Assembly (NCBI GenBank): GCA_963969595.1
Contig: OZ018408.1
Location: 36,580,108-36,644,107, forward strand
From: Neckera pumila
Lineage: Eukaryota > Streptophyta > Bryopsida > Hypnales > Neckeraceae
Length of the DNA stretch: 64,000 bases
Direction: 5' to 3'
The notes under the pieces were generated by a model that searched no databases, was not told the origin of the DNA, and saw only the letters and a list, made by a program, of their open reading frames with translations. This document shows, in pieces, positions 1 through 12,112 of the stretch; position 1 is the first letter of the stretch, and each line of letters begins with the position of its first letter. A program made the translations under genes and the position numbers.

Positions 1-114
1 GTATTGACGCATATTCGTCATCCACATTATGTAATTTGTCCCGTCCTCTTCCAATGGTTTGAAACCTGGTTCTGCAGGTATTCTTGGATAGACAGATTCT
101 GTTTGTAAGGCCAT
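1..114 (-). CDS. N-terminal 38 residues of a copia-type gag protein (partial)
   Basis: The frame opens with ATG at 114-112 and is still open at the window edge. The visible 38 residues include EEDGTNYIMWMTNMRQY. This matches the start of plant Ty1/copia gag proteins, which usually have a G-x-N-Y-x-x-W-x-x-x-M pattern close to the N-terminus. In such elements gag forms the cytoplasmic virus-like particle that packages element RNA. It sits about 70 bp inside the putative LTR, as expected for gag. Only the start is visible, so a functional frame cannot be confirmed. Confidence 0.5.
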   Translation of the reverse strand, partial: MALQTESVYPRIPAEPGFKPLEEDGTNYIMWMTNMRQY

Positions 115-463
115 CGACGCTCCTTGTTTTTAAATTTCGTTCAAAACTTCTCTTTTCGCTCTGCGGCGAGCAGTGCTGATAACGTGACAGTACGTTTTCA
201 CTCGGACTCCATCTCTCGATAAGAGATGAAGCTGCCTACGTACCTCAGGCTCAAAATCACATTATCTCTTAATAGCCTAAGGATCAGAGTGATGATACGT
301 AGTTCTGGCTGAGAAGCAACGCGACTCCTCAGAACCTCAACCTTTAAGAGGTACAACCTTAACCTTGAAGAGGTACGAACTAGTGGTATGAAACGGCAGT
401 ATACTGACCGTATATGCATACGTAGCCAAGCTACCTGACCATTGACCAGGTCTCGACAAGTCA
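1..463 (-). mobile_element. Left-edge part of a copia-like LTR retrotransposon (LTR, primer site, start of gag)
   Basis: Three things line up on the minus strand. A putative LTR covers 185-463, with termini TGAC...GTCA. Directly after it lies a primer-binding-like stretch reading TTATCAGCAC, at about 174-183. A reading frame then opens at 114 and runs off the window. The opposite LTR and the target-site duplication lie outside the window, so the element's integrity cannot be judged. The class is inferred from the gag-like protein start and the LTR/primer-site layout. Confidence 0.5.
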
Positions 464-486
464 CTTATAGTTAAGTAAAAAGCATA

Positions 487-816
487 AATTGTGTTAAAGT
501 TGAATTTCAGACCTCATTTAGGCATAGTTGAATAATTTTTTCTAAAAATCTTTGAACTACTAAAATGTGTAGAGTCAATGTAGTTTTCATCTCCAAAAAA
601 TTTATGGACAAAGGGGTAGGAAGCAAAATTCTCTTTGACATTTAAACACCCTTTTAGAATTTTGTCCATAACTTTTTGTTGGAAGCTCTATATTCAAACG
701 GATTTTTGGAGATGAAAACGACATTGATTCTACACATTTTGAAGTTTAAAGATTTTTTGAAAAAAATTATTCTAGTATGCCTAAATGAGGTCTAAAATTT
801 GACTTTTAACATAATT
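487..816. repeat. Foldback (long inverted repeat) element
   Basis: The segment at about 487-598 is repeated in reverse complement at about 702-816, with roughly 110-base arms and scattered mismatches. For example CAGACCTCATTTAGGCATA on the left matches TATGCCTAAATGAGGTCTA on the right. The 100-base centre contains a second short inverted pair (TTATGGACAAA / TTTTGTCCATAA). There is no coding capacity. It resembles a foldback or MITE-type non-autonomous DNA element. Confidence 0.65.
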
Positions 817-1608
817 CTTGAATTTGAACAATGAGTGATCTCTCTTCAAAATATCACATATTCTTTGAGATTTCACTATAGACAATTGATTTTTCTATAT
901 AAACAACCTCTTCATCCTTCATTTTCACCAATTGTCAATGAATTATGACTATCACATTGCCATTAAAAAAGATCTTGATAGTAGATGTCATAGGACTAAT
1001 TTTGACATTTGAGTTTTTTTCCAAAACTTGGTTAGAGTACAAGGTGTGCAATAATCAAGGTTAAAGGTGCATTATAATACCTAAATCCTAATTATTTAAT
1101 GCCTTGTACTTGGATATTGAACCACTAACACATCCGACGTCATGGTGCAAGGTAAACGGCTATAGGGGAAAAAACAATCCTTTATCCAATTTAAATGTTA
1201 TTGTGGGGTCCTTTCAGCTGCTCTGGAGCGGACACTTGAAGTTTGGAATTTTTTGTAATGTATTGAATTTCTAATGTACAAAATGTTCACACATAAGAGA
1301 TGGTCCAACAACGGTTGTGGAAATATCTGCTGTATGTGAACTTTAGAAATTCAATATGAAATTTTTGTGTTTCAAGGTAGAATAATTTTCAAGGTGCCTC
1401 CCTAATTATTTTAAGAACTCCAACCTACAAACAATTTTAAATGTCAATTGAATAACTACAAGTATTGTATTTCTCCTTCACTTTTTGAAAAATTTGGAGA
1501 ACAAAGCTTGAAGTGTAAACTTTGCCATCTTTTCTTCCAAAAATAGTTTAGATTTTTTTTTGGCTCTATGGTCTTCAAAGAGTTATGGCACAAATTTGTC
1601 TTCTATAT

Positions 1609-2531
1609 AACCCCTAAAGTCCCAAGGCCATTTTTCTATCAAAACCATTGAAAACTGCCATTCTTATTGCGTTCACCCAAGAAAACAAAACAAAATAAAA
1701 AAATTTAGAATCTAACCATAGGATCTTGTACTTCACTTGTCTAAGATCATGTGGTAAAAATTTTATGAAGTTTGACTGTATAGATTGGAAGATACAAGCA
1801 TTCAAAGTTGAAAAAAAAAGCTTTTTTTAACATTGTCCTGCAATTTTAGATGGCTTTGACTGCCATTTGTGAAATATTTTGCACTACAGACTTTGAATTT
1901 ACAAAATTTTGTGTTGAAGAATTGAGTTGAAAGTCTAGGAAAAAATTCAAAAATATAAACTTGATTTTTATTCTTTAAAAAATTGTTAAGTAGAAGTAGG
2001 TCCAAGGTTGGAAAAAAAACAAATCAATAGTTAATAGCTCTAAGATGGGACTGACACACAATAATCCCAATGGTGAAAATGTTTTAATAAGCAAACACAA
2101 CCTTGTCAAAAAAATTGTGAAAAATTGTGAAAAGTGCATCAAAAATGAATCCTATAAGTTATTTTTCAAGAAGATGATTAGATTGCCCAAAACAATAAGA
2201 TCATTTTTAGCTTTCTCATTATTAGTCCAAATAAAATGAATCAAAGGCTTCAAATGTACACAAAAATATAATATTTTAGAAAAAAAATACTTAAAAATTT
2301 ATTTTGACTTTTTGTATTTTTTTTTGTGCTGCCCATCGAGTTCAATTTTAGCCATTTTGTGGTAGAACTTTTCCTCCCAGTCACCAATTGAACTAAAAAT
2401 TATAATCCCACATAGCTCATCATTCTTTCTATCTTATGAGAAAGTTTCAAAAAGTTCATATAAAATTGAGGTTACATGAACCTACCCAAAATTCAATTTG
2501 TCCCCCAGGGGACAACGGGACTTTAAGGTAT
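1609..2531 (-). mobile_element. Repeat family 1, copy a (TTAACCCCTAAAG termini)
   Basis: The ends are AACCCCTAAAGTCCCAAGG on the left and, in reverse complement, ACCTTAAAGTCCCGTTGTCC on the right. They match the ends of the copies at 20.8, 42.6 and 45.1 kb; this copy is in the opposite orientation. The interior is AT-rich without a convincing reading frame. It shares segments with the other copies, such as a variant of GATTCATTTCATTTGGATT and of CAATGGGATTAGTGCATTTT. Confidence 0.55.
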
Positions 2532-2686
2532 AAGATGTATAGTGTAAAATATTGTGCAGATATTTTTGGTAATAATATAACATTCCAATGCAATTTTTTG
2601 TGGTAAAAACTACACGAATCTCTACCAATATGGTGAATTTCATTAAAATGGCACCATTCCAAAACTTTGGCACTTTTACGGTTCAA

Positions 2687-2767
2687 ACCAACCCTTTTGA
2701 AATTTGTACCTGTCCTAGATGGTTTATAAATACCAACCGTTCTAAAATTAGTATTTGTCCTAGATGG
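2687..2767. repeat. Two imperfect 45-bp tandem units
   Basis: ACCAACC...TGTCCTAGATGG occurs twice with a 45-base offset. The second unit is diverged (TTCTAAAATTAGTATTTGTCC against TTTGAAATTTGTACCTGTCC). No coding sense was seen. Confidence 0.5.
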
Positions 2768-2880
2768 TCAAAATGGCATACCGCCCAAATGGCATGCAAA
2801 ATACCACCATTTTAACAAGATTCTTGATTAGTGTAATCAATGTATATAGACAACAAGTGTTCTATTGATAGAACAGAAAA

Positions 2881-3053
2881 GGGTGTTTTAAGTATAGTCT
2901 TGCTAGTATACTCTTTTAAGTGATGACCTTTAATTAAGGTTTTTAATAAATTTTTACTGAAAAGATTGTCTTTTTAGAAAAATGTTAGTAAAAAACTTAC
3001 TAAAGGGTCATTACTTAAAAGACTATACTACTGGGACTATACTTAAAACACCC
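2881..3053. mobile_element. MITE with 19-bp perfect terminal inverted repeats
   Basis: It starts GGGTGTTTTAAGTATAGTC and ends with the exact reverse complement, GACTATACTTAAAACACCC. A second inner inverted pair follows (TCTTTTAAGTGATGACC against GGGTCATTACTTAAAAGA). The 173-bp length, lack of coding sequence and folded structure fit a miniature inverted-repeat transposable element. No clear target-site duplication can be read. Confidence 0.75.
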
Positions 3054-3070
3054 CATTACAAAAAATATGA

Positions 3071-3334
3071 GGCCTCAACAAGGCCACTAAGCCTGCCCCT
3101 CCTCCCCCGTGGTGATATTATGGAAAAAAAAATTGAAAATTGAAAATGTAACGTGGTCGTATTTCGACCACATCAGCGCTGTCAGCGCCACATCATTTTT
3201 GAAAAAAATATAATATTTCTTTTTTCGGGAAAAAAAAAAGCTATTTTTTTTCAATTTTTTTATTTTTTATTTTATTTTCCGTAATTGCACCCCGCGGGTG
3301 CTGAAAATCATGTACTCGCAATCTTGTTGAGGCC
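3071..3334. mobile_element. Repeat family 2, copy at 3.1 kb
   Basis: It is bounded by GGCCTCAACAAG and its exact reverse complement CTTGTTGAGGCC. Inside is the motif GACCACATCAGCGCTG, and the right end reads ACTCGCAATCTTGTTGAGGCC. The element at 55.8-56.1 kb has the matching right end ACTCGCAATCTCTTAGAGGCC and the inner motif GACCACATTAGCCAGCAG. A third relative is at 45.4 kb. Confidence 0.5.
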
Positions 3335-3346
3335 TGAATTTTTTTG

Positions 3347-3488
3347 TAAGGTAGGCACACCCATTCCCGTACGTGTATCTGATTCTGTTGTCATGTCTGA
3401 ACATAATACAATCTGGAAAGAAAATCTCAGCCTTTGCTACATAGTGTCAGAATGTGGTAAACGAACGGTAGTGGGTGTGCCTACCTTA
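3347..3488. mobile_element. 142-bp MITE with TAAGGTAGGCACACCC termini
   Basis: The left end TAAGGTAGGCACACCCATTC and the right end GTAGTGGGTGTGCCTACCTTA are inverted repeats with few mismatches. The outermost bases TA...TA would fit a TA target duplication, as in Tc1/mariner-type elements, but that assignment is inference. No coding sequence. Confidence 0.65.
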
Positions 3489-3673
3489 ATGCTTTCTCTT
3501 GTAGTGATCCTACCAAGTTTGATTACATCAAGAATTTTGTTAATCATAAATTCCAATTAATGATGTCCAAATTTTGTATATGATATAGAGTATTGCCACA
3601 GCTTACAAAATTCTTAGCTATATTTTGAAATTCATCACTTCGAATTCAAATTCTACCATCACTAGCAATCAAT

Positions 3674-4207
3674 TAAGGTAAGTACACTTGTAACATCACT
3701 ACCCAAAAAAGAAACACTATATTCAAACCAAAGAGCAACCATAAAACTAAAATGATTGCACTTCCTTGTAGGCTTGTTTGCAAAATTGTCACTTCTAGAT
3801 TGATTTCTTGCCTAGGATGTAAATCTTATAAATATGAGGGCCTAAGATTGAATGTGAATACATCTATTTTTAGAGCTTTGAAATTTTATAGTTTATTTAT
3901 ATGGTGTCCCAAAAATGCATGCAAAATAAATATAGATTTCTACTTGACATCCAATAAGATCCAATAAAAATTAGACAATATATTGATGGAAAATAAACTC
4001 AAAAGCTTATGTAATTAGTCAATAGCTGTTGCAAGTACTTTAGATAATGATTACATAAAATATACACAATTAGAGCATGAGAACCTATGAAAGCCTAAGA
4101 TTGATTTTTGATACCTTTATCAATACACCTATTGACAAGACTTTAAAATTCATATATGATTCATATTGTGTCCAAATAGTATGATTCAATAAAAACAATT
4201 TACCTTA
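3674..4207. mobile_element. Probable degenerate TAAGGTA-type element
   Basis: It is bounded by TAAGGTAAGTACACTT and, inverted, by AATTTACCTTA. The interior (ATGGTGTCCCAAAAATGCAT, then ACATCCAATAAGATCC) resembles 8.9-9.0 kb (ATGGTGTTTAAAAAAAGCAT, then CAACAAGATCCTACAAAAAG). Boundaries are approximate because the terminal match is short. Confidence 0.4.
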
Positions 4208-4835
4208 ACTCAAACATAGCCTAGTGCAATGCAAGAACACCCAAAAGAGTGGTTTCCTCAATTTACAAGGTTTCCTTGTTATTAGGGTATTGGAAAAATA
4301 GATGAATGAAAAATTGTGCAAATGGAAAAGTGCCAATGACATTGTGACTTCATTTGCATTATAGATTTGGCATAAATTAAATATTGTTTTATAAAGAAGT
4401 GCCACATGTCATCTTATGATTGGTTTAGTGTGCTGTGAACATGTCAAAATCTAATGTCTTAAGTGAGGATCATCAACAAGTTTGTACCGTACTTGTAGGT
4501 CAGTTTTGTAAATAACTCAGGAAAATTTGGAAGATGTTGAAATTTAAAAAATTATTTAGCTATTTCTAAAGTTTTGAAATAATTATTTTTGAGAAAAATA
4601 AGAAAAGCAACACATTTACGTATGAATTGAAAGAATCAATCCAAAATTAGGAGCGTCCTCATAGTGTGCCGGAAACGAAAAAAATTCTATCAACCTGCTG
4701 GAAGTGCCGAATTCCAACACAGTCCTGCTAAAACTGCCCTGCACGTATGGTAATACGGAGTAGTAAATAAACTGAGAAAGTCAGTTTTGGATGAACGTGG
4801 ATGAATGTTCGAGCGTCCGTTTGGCTGCAGAGGGT

Positions 4836-4845
4836 AAAACCCTAA
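4836..4845 (+). promoter_or_regulatory. Telo-box upstream of RPL23A
   Basis: AAAACCCTAA lies about 90 bases before the start codon. Telo-boxes (AAACCCTA) are typical of plant ribosomal-protein and translation-related promoters, close to or within the 5' leader. No binding evidence is available here. Confidence 0.55.
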
Positions 4846-4936
4846 CCCTGCTCCGAAGCTCTTCCTTTTGCAAGCACGAGGCCGCCGTAGCCGAATCCGA
4901 GTTCCGCACCACCTCTCCCTGTTCGTTGCTTGTGCG

Positions 4937-6072
<1,136 letters not shown>

Positions 6073-6803
6073 ATTGAAATCATCTGTTCAATTTTGTAAT
6101 CTTCTCAATCTGAAAGGCTTGGCCTGGTTTTTGGCATTCTGCTGTGTAGACCTTGTTGTGCAAAGTTCATAGTTCATTTATCCACGATTGAGGGTCGAGT
6201 TCTCTTTTATGGGGTGAGGGCTGCAAATTGAATTGTGTGTTGTGTGATAATCTGATCTTAGTGTCAGAAGCTGGTTGAAATGCTTTCGAAGAATGATTGC
6301 AACGTTATACCGAAAGGAATTAAGCGTCAGAATAATGCGTAGACTTTGAGTTTACACTATACGATGCCTCGTCTCACTCCCACGTACACTGAGACTTTCA
6401 ATGTTATCTGCTATAAATAATTTTAGTTGTCAATCCTGTAAAAGCGGATTTCCGCATAATAAGCACTAATTCTCAATATCAGCACATGATGAATGACATG
6501 AAACTTTGGTTCATGTCCATCCCTTGCTGCTCTTCAATCTCCATTTTAAGCCAAATCGAGGAAGGACAATATTTGTTTGATTTCGGAAACGTGCATCTAG
6601 TATCTGTACAGCAATTATTTATAAATTGAACTGAGTTATTGTAGCATTTTCATGTGATTTTGGTATTCAAACAGAGTATACTTAAATGCAATAAGATAAT
6701 TTGTTAGTTAAGAATAAAATTTGGTGATTTTCTGCATAATAGTTCCTATCTGTGAAATTTGGCATGATTATTTTCTTCCATCCTTCAAATGGTCAAGTTG
6801 CAA

Positions 6804-6914
6804 AGGGCCTCTTCACACTATGGTTGTCCAAGTTGAGAGTCTGTCGTTTCCACCAATCATATTGCAGAGTCCCACGGCCTCTCGACTTGGACGCACATAG
6901 TGTGAAGAGGCTCT
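6804..6914. mobile_element. Short hairpin MITE, 36-bp arms
   Basis: GCCTCTTCACACTATG...GTCCAAGTTGAGAG on the left is matched in reverse complement by CTCTCGACTTGGAC...CATAGTGTGAAGAGGC on the right. About 39 bases lie between the arms. The RNA of either strand would form a long stem. It is 111 bp with no coding sequence. Confidence 0.65.
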
Positions 6915-6934
6915 AAGCTAAGAATGGTACAGTT

Positions 6935-7559
6935 AAGGTAGAAGCACTAGTTGTTGACCATGCCCAATACCCAACCTATAGGGTGTGCTATTTTCAACCT
7001 TAGGTTGGAAATCAAGTTTGGAGTGTTGTTTTTCTGTCTTTTTCAAGGTTGGAACTAATATGGTTATGACACATGTCTCAAAGCAGTGAGCATCCTTGAT
7101 GATTGGAATTGGAAGATTCTAGACATTGTCTACTAAAATGGAAGCACTAGTTGTCGACCACACCCAGTGCCCAACCTGTAGGGTGTGCTACTTCCAACCT
7201 TAGGTTGGAAATCACGCGTGTAGGGTGCGCTATTTCCAACCTTAGGTTGGAAATCAGGCGTAAATGTTGTTTTTCAGTCCTTTTCTAGGTTGGGACTAAT
7301 ATGGTTATGACACATGTCCCAAAGTAGTGAGCATCCTTGACAATCGGAATTAGAAGACTCTAGACATTGTCTACTAGTGAAATGCACTTTTTGGCTTCCA
7401 AAATTCATTGTAATTTCAATTTTGGGAATCAAATTCTGAAAATTTTGGAATCTCTATATTTCCTATCTTCCTACATGGGAAAATTTTCCACCACCTCATA
7501 CTGCACACAATCTGCTCCAAAACTCCTTAAATGATCGACTACTGGTGCTTCTACCTTAG
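6935..7559. mobile_element. Repeat family 3, copy with internal tandem duplication
   Basis: The ends TTAAGGTAGAAGCACTAGT and, inverted, ACTGGTGCTTCTACCTTA form terminal inverted repeats. The inside has two diverged tandem units, about 6938-7135 and 7141-7378. Each carries GGTTATGACACATGTC and a self-complementary CCAACCTTAGGTTGG. The second unit holds an extra copy of the palindrome segment. A shorter copy without the duplication lies inverted at 43.6-44.0 kb. No protein is encoded. Confidence 0.65.
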
Positions 7560-8199
7560 TTGGTTTTTTTTATTGTATCTATGATGAACAATTCAAGGTG
7601 GGATACTTTTTTACCTTCTATCATTTCAACATCAAAATTTCATAACTAATTTCACAGGACTTGAAAAATATGAATAGAATATGGATTCAACTAATTAACA
7701 AGATCCGTTTTTATAGAAATATTTTTACCATCTCCTAGCAGTCTACCATCTTTGGAAATTCTAGTTTGTCTTTAAGGTGCACCCTACGTGAAGGTCAGAT
7801 TCAGACATAAATTAAGTATTTTTTGGGATGTCTAAATTTTTGAAAATATTACAAGTGAAAATTATGGAAGATTACAAGTGAATTTTTGGAACATTCTAGA
7901 ATATACCACTTGCCAAATTTCTTTGCACTTGAAAAAGAAACTAATTTGGCAATTTACTACCAAATTAGACCTTTACTTTACGGTAGTTGTCCAATTTAAA
8001 TATATGAAGAGAAGGACAAAAGAATTAAATATAAAACTCAACAACAAATATATATATTGGAAAGTCTTGATTAACATATTTATGATTGTAGATAATTGTG
8101 AAAATTCTATTGAAATGTTGGAAAAATGTTTTGGAATGATCTCAATATCAATAGTGTAAAGGTTGTATTGAGAGGTAAACATTGGTAAAGGCTATACTG

Positions 8200-9077
8200 A
8201 AAGGTGCCACAATTTATAATTTTAGCCAAATGATCTCTATCATTTCTTTCTAATTATACAACCTTGTTGGACTCCTAGAATATTAATCATGTACTATAAT
8301 ATGGCAAGACATACACCATTAGAAGGAGGGTAAGAAAAATTAACTTCAACCATATTTTGATAATTGTACTTGAAGGGTATGTTCCTCTAAGGTTTTACAA
8401 TAAACTATTTGAGTAATAGTTTCACAATTTTTTTTTATGTGGATGTCATTTGAACATTTGAACCTTATAATGTTCAAATACGGGCATGCGACACCACACA
8501 AATACAATATAAAACCTTTTTGTAACTCTTAAGGCATACAAAAAATACAACAATGATCCAAATTGGGAGTATTATATTTTATTGCATGTATATAATCTCT
8601 TGTTACTACTATAAAATTCAAATTTGTGCATCCCTATGCCAAATACACAAGAAAATCATGTTGCATCAAGAAATGGGATTCCAATAATATAGCTTCAAGG
8701 GTTAATCCTTGAAGGATATTGAGGCCCACATTGTGTTTGATAGATGTAGACATGAAAAATGTACCTATTGGTTTACAAATTAGATCATTATTGGCAAAGT
8801 ATCTTGATGAGAGGTCTTGTCCTTTTGACTACATATTTGTACCTAAATGTACCCCTATTATTTATAAATGTGCCTATGGTCAATTTTAAAAACCCCTATT
8901 TTCAACACTTTGAAAACTTAAAGTTTCTTCATATGGTGTTTAAAAAAAGCATTCTAAAAGAATCTAGAATCCCTTTTTGACTACCAACAAGATCCTACAA
9001 AAAGTTTTTCAATTTAATAGTAGAAACCATACTAAATTGCTTATTTGTGCAATTTTAGGTGTAGTTATCTTACTGGG
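8200..9077. repeat. AT-rich stretch with a TAAGGTA-family remnant
   Basis: The right end reads TTTTAGGTGTAGTTATCTTA, matching the right end of the element at 23.2-23.5 kb (TTTTAGGTGTAGTTACCTTA). The adjoining AATCTAGAATCCC and CAACAAGATCC segments match parts of 3.9 kb and 30.4 kb. I could not find a left terminus. The rest of 6.1-9.7 kb shows no gene. Confidence 0.35.
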
Positions 9078-9693
9078 CATAACCTAATAGTATTTTTGAG
9101 TACAACTTGGATCAACTCTGCTACCCATCAGGAAGCTCTATGCGAAGAGAGGTGCACGGAATTTGTTTCATGATGTGAAAGATATTGAATTTCAAAGTTC
9201 TTACAAATTAAAAAATTAAAAAATTACTTTTACTTTTATTTTGGTTGTGGAAATGGCGCAGGGCATCCACCATTTGAAAGTAGAAGACCATGATATATAA
9301 TTTTCAAATAAAGTTCACTTTATAAAAAAAGTTGATTTTTACTACACTGGCAGTAGTGAAGAATGAAGGCTTCATTCTGATCGAGTCCTCCGCAATGTCC
9401 TGAGGAAGACCATCTCATTTGAGCCTTTGGCTTCCGCACATGGATGTGGGAAGCTCTTCGAATTCGCTGAACTGAGTCAGAGTTCCTCTTCCGGTTGTTT
9501 GCATTTCTGCTGCCGCCCCACCAATTCCTCATTCGCTGCAATCTACTGTTTGCGAAGTTCCAAATTTTTCTCCAATCCACTAATTTCAAGCACTTGCGTC
9601 ATTTTTCCTGCACCGCGCCATGCTTGCAAGTTGAGTTGAGTTTTGCGTGCTTTTTCTTGAGTTTCGACGCCTTCGTCTTCTTCGAGGGTGACG

Positions 9694-12038
9694 ATGGCTC
9701 TCATGAGGATGTCTCTCCTGGGATTGAGCAACCTGCAACCTTCAACCGTGTCGCAATCTTCACCGCCTCGGCTTGTCTCAGTTCTGGCGCACCAAAGTGG
9801 TGTTGTCAAGCCGACTTTGGAGACGAGTAAACGGATGGTGATTAGGGCTGCCGGAGCTGGAAATGACGAGTCTGCGACGGAGGTTGATGTATCCGTCTTC
9901 CGATTTACTCTAGGTCAGTGCTTATGATCCTATGTCGCCGTTTTCACATCATGAAGAGGTTCGCTTGGCTTTGTTTCGAGCTTGTTGTGGATTTGAGAGG
10001 TCGAAATTTGGACTATACTGTGCATTGTGGAGATTTGTGTGGGGAAAGGAAGTTTGTATAAGGTGGCCACACCTGAAAGGAACATTGAGTATTGGTCTTA
10101 TGATTAGATTGACTAAGTTCTTTTATTGATTCATTTTAGCAATTGTAATAATTCTGGGTATGCCTTATATGGATACTGCATTCACCTTAATAAGTTCAAA
10201 ATTTTATTGGTAGATGACCTGAAATTAACACGAACTAATGTTGAGGTGGTGTACTTTCTCTAAATCAATTTGTACCCCTCGTGCAAGATTACAGGATGTG
10301 CATTTAGGTATGTGTTGCCAGTTGGTATCTCTACGTTAACCTCACATCTTCAGTTGACAATGATATTGTCAGTGCCTATACAAAATGAGCGGGGTAGATT
10401 AGGGTACTTCAGTGCGAGTTAGGTGTTCTCTTGGTTCACTTCTTCTTCGGAGATATTGCAAATCCGTCTTATTGAGAAGTGAGATCTCCTGAAACATGCT
10501 TCGTTTTGGTATTTGGACTATTTCTACCTCTTGATTTGAGAAGGTGACATTGCAAGGAAACTGTTACTTCTTCTGATTCTAGTTGTTTTGACAGTTATGT
10601 ATAAAAAAATTTACACACCTGATGCCGTGTTATGGTGGAAGTTATTGTGATCGCGTGACTTGTTGTAAATAAATCGTGATTTCAGTTTTTGAAGTTTATA
10701 GATGACGGTGTATGTTGGTCGTTTTGGCAGGTATACCCGGATTTGATGATGGAGATCTACCGAGGCTTGTTGGGACCTTGTTTGGCAGCCTACTGCTCGT
10801 CAACCACGTCGTCAGTATTGAATCTATGACCAGTGCACAGCTGGTACATGTCTTTCCCTTTGGCTCTAACATTTCCAGGAGAGAGACTTGCATTCAGGAC
10901 ACTTAGGGTAGGATTTTGCTCAGTACTAACATTTGGGCGTTTCTGTGGGACAGACATCCGAAGCTCTGGGGCTGTTTCTAGCTGCAGTGGCGGTCAGTCT
11001 ACCCTCTGTTGGTCGTCGCCTCAAAGTATAAACTGCTACCCTTCTTTCTGAGTATGTTTCTCCTCTGAGCACTCTGCATTGTTTCTTAAGATTTTTGCAG
11101 GTCGTGCTGCATGGGGAACTTTTTTCTAACTTTAGCCAAGGTATACCAACTGTTCGTTTGCCATTGTAGGGAGGAGAAGCCGCAAAGGAAGAGAACAAAG
11201 AACCCGGTCGTCGCTCCATTTTCGAACTAGCTCACTCACTCAGTGGCAAGCAGAAGCAAGAGTTGGCATGGGGCTCTTTCGCTTTACTTCAAAATACCAA
11301 AACAAATACTGTGGTAAGACGTTTGGCTGCTGGTTGTAAGTTGTGAAGTCATCAACAAGGAGTGCTGCTGTGGACACTGTCTCAATTGAAGCAAGTTCTG
11401 AACTGCATCTTTTAACTTATGTGTTGACTTATATTCTGAAATCCCAGTCTTGGAAGCTTTATTAATTCTACAATTATGGCTGCTATTACTAGTGCTATAA
11501 TTCCATTATTTAATACCTGTCATGGAGTTCTTATGGATTTCCACCTTTCCATCCTCAGCGGTTGTTTCTCTTGTCTTGAGGATGTAGATTGTTTGGCATC
11601 GTGGAGAGGTTGTTTGCGCTCGTGGTAACTTGGATCTTGGTACTATGGCTGGAAGTGGAGGCTCCAAGGCTTTGCCACTACTACAGAATATGCTCAATGA
11701 CACGCCTTTCATCACTGCAAGTGGCCCTCTCTATGTATCCGACGGCGCAGGTAAGATAGTAATTTAGCCTCAAGCGGTTGTGCTTGGATTTCGGAATATG
11801 AACTTCTAGGGTAAGTGATAAAATTTACATGACTAGGTTTGGGTGTGCAGATACAAAGGGTTGGTCGATTGTTCCAAAGAATGCGAAGTCAATCTTTGTG
11901 CAGCCCTTTGAGGGCAGTGACTCGGCAGGAAAGGGAGGTCTGATTCTTCTTTCATATCAGCCTCGCAGTTACAGTAAAAAAGATAGGACATGGATAGCAA
12001 TGCTGGCTCAAAAATTCTTGGAAGCATTGAAAACTTAG
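9694..12038 (+). CDS. CCB2: Cytochrome b6f heme-attachment assembly factor CCB2, chloroplast
   Basis: Six exons: 9694-9913, 10731-10843, 10954-11025, 11170-11313, 11588-11750 and 11851-12038. All introns are GT-AG, the frame is kept throughout, and the product is 299 residues. Residues 1-50 are Ser/Arg/Val-rich and look like a chloroplast transit peptide. The conserved block starts at SVFRFTLGIPGFDDGDLPR (about 66-84). It is followed by two predicted membrane helices (about 86-102 and 114-131), then a soluble C-terminal half with LAWGSFALLQNT and ending near DRTWIAMLAQKF. This is the CCB2/CCB4 family. In chloroplasts these proteins act in the system that attaches heme c-n covalently to cytochrome b6 on the stromal side of thylakoids. 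The opening block fits CCB2 (HCF208) better than CCB4 from memory; an alignment would settle it. The start is the ATG before ALMRM; an upstream in-frame GTG is ignored. Confidence 0.88.
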
Positions 12039-12112
12039 GATTGGGATTAATTCCAGTTTCCTGGCAATGGTTTCTCCATGATTCTTTACATGAAATGAAT
12101 GCATGAAAGCCA

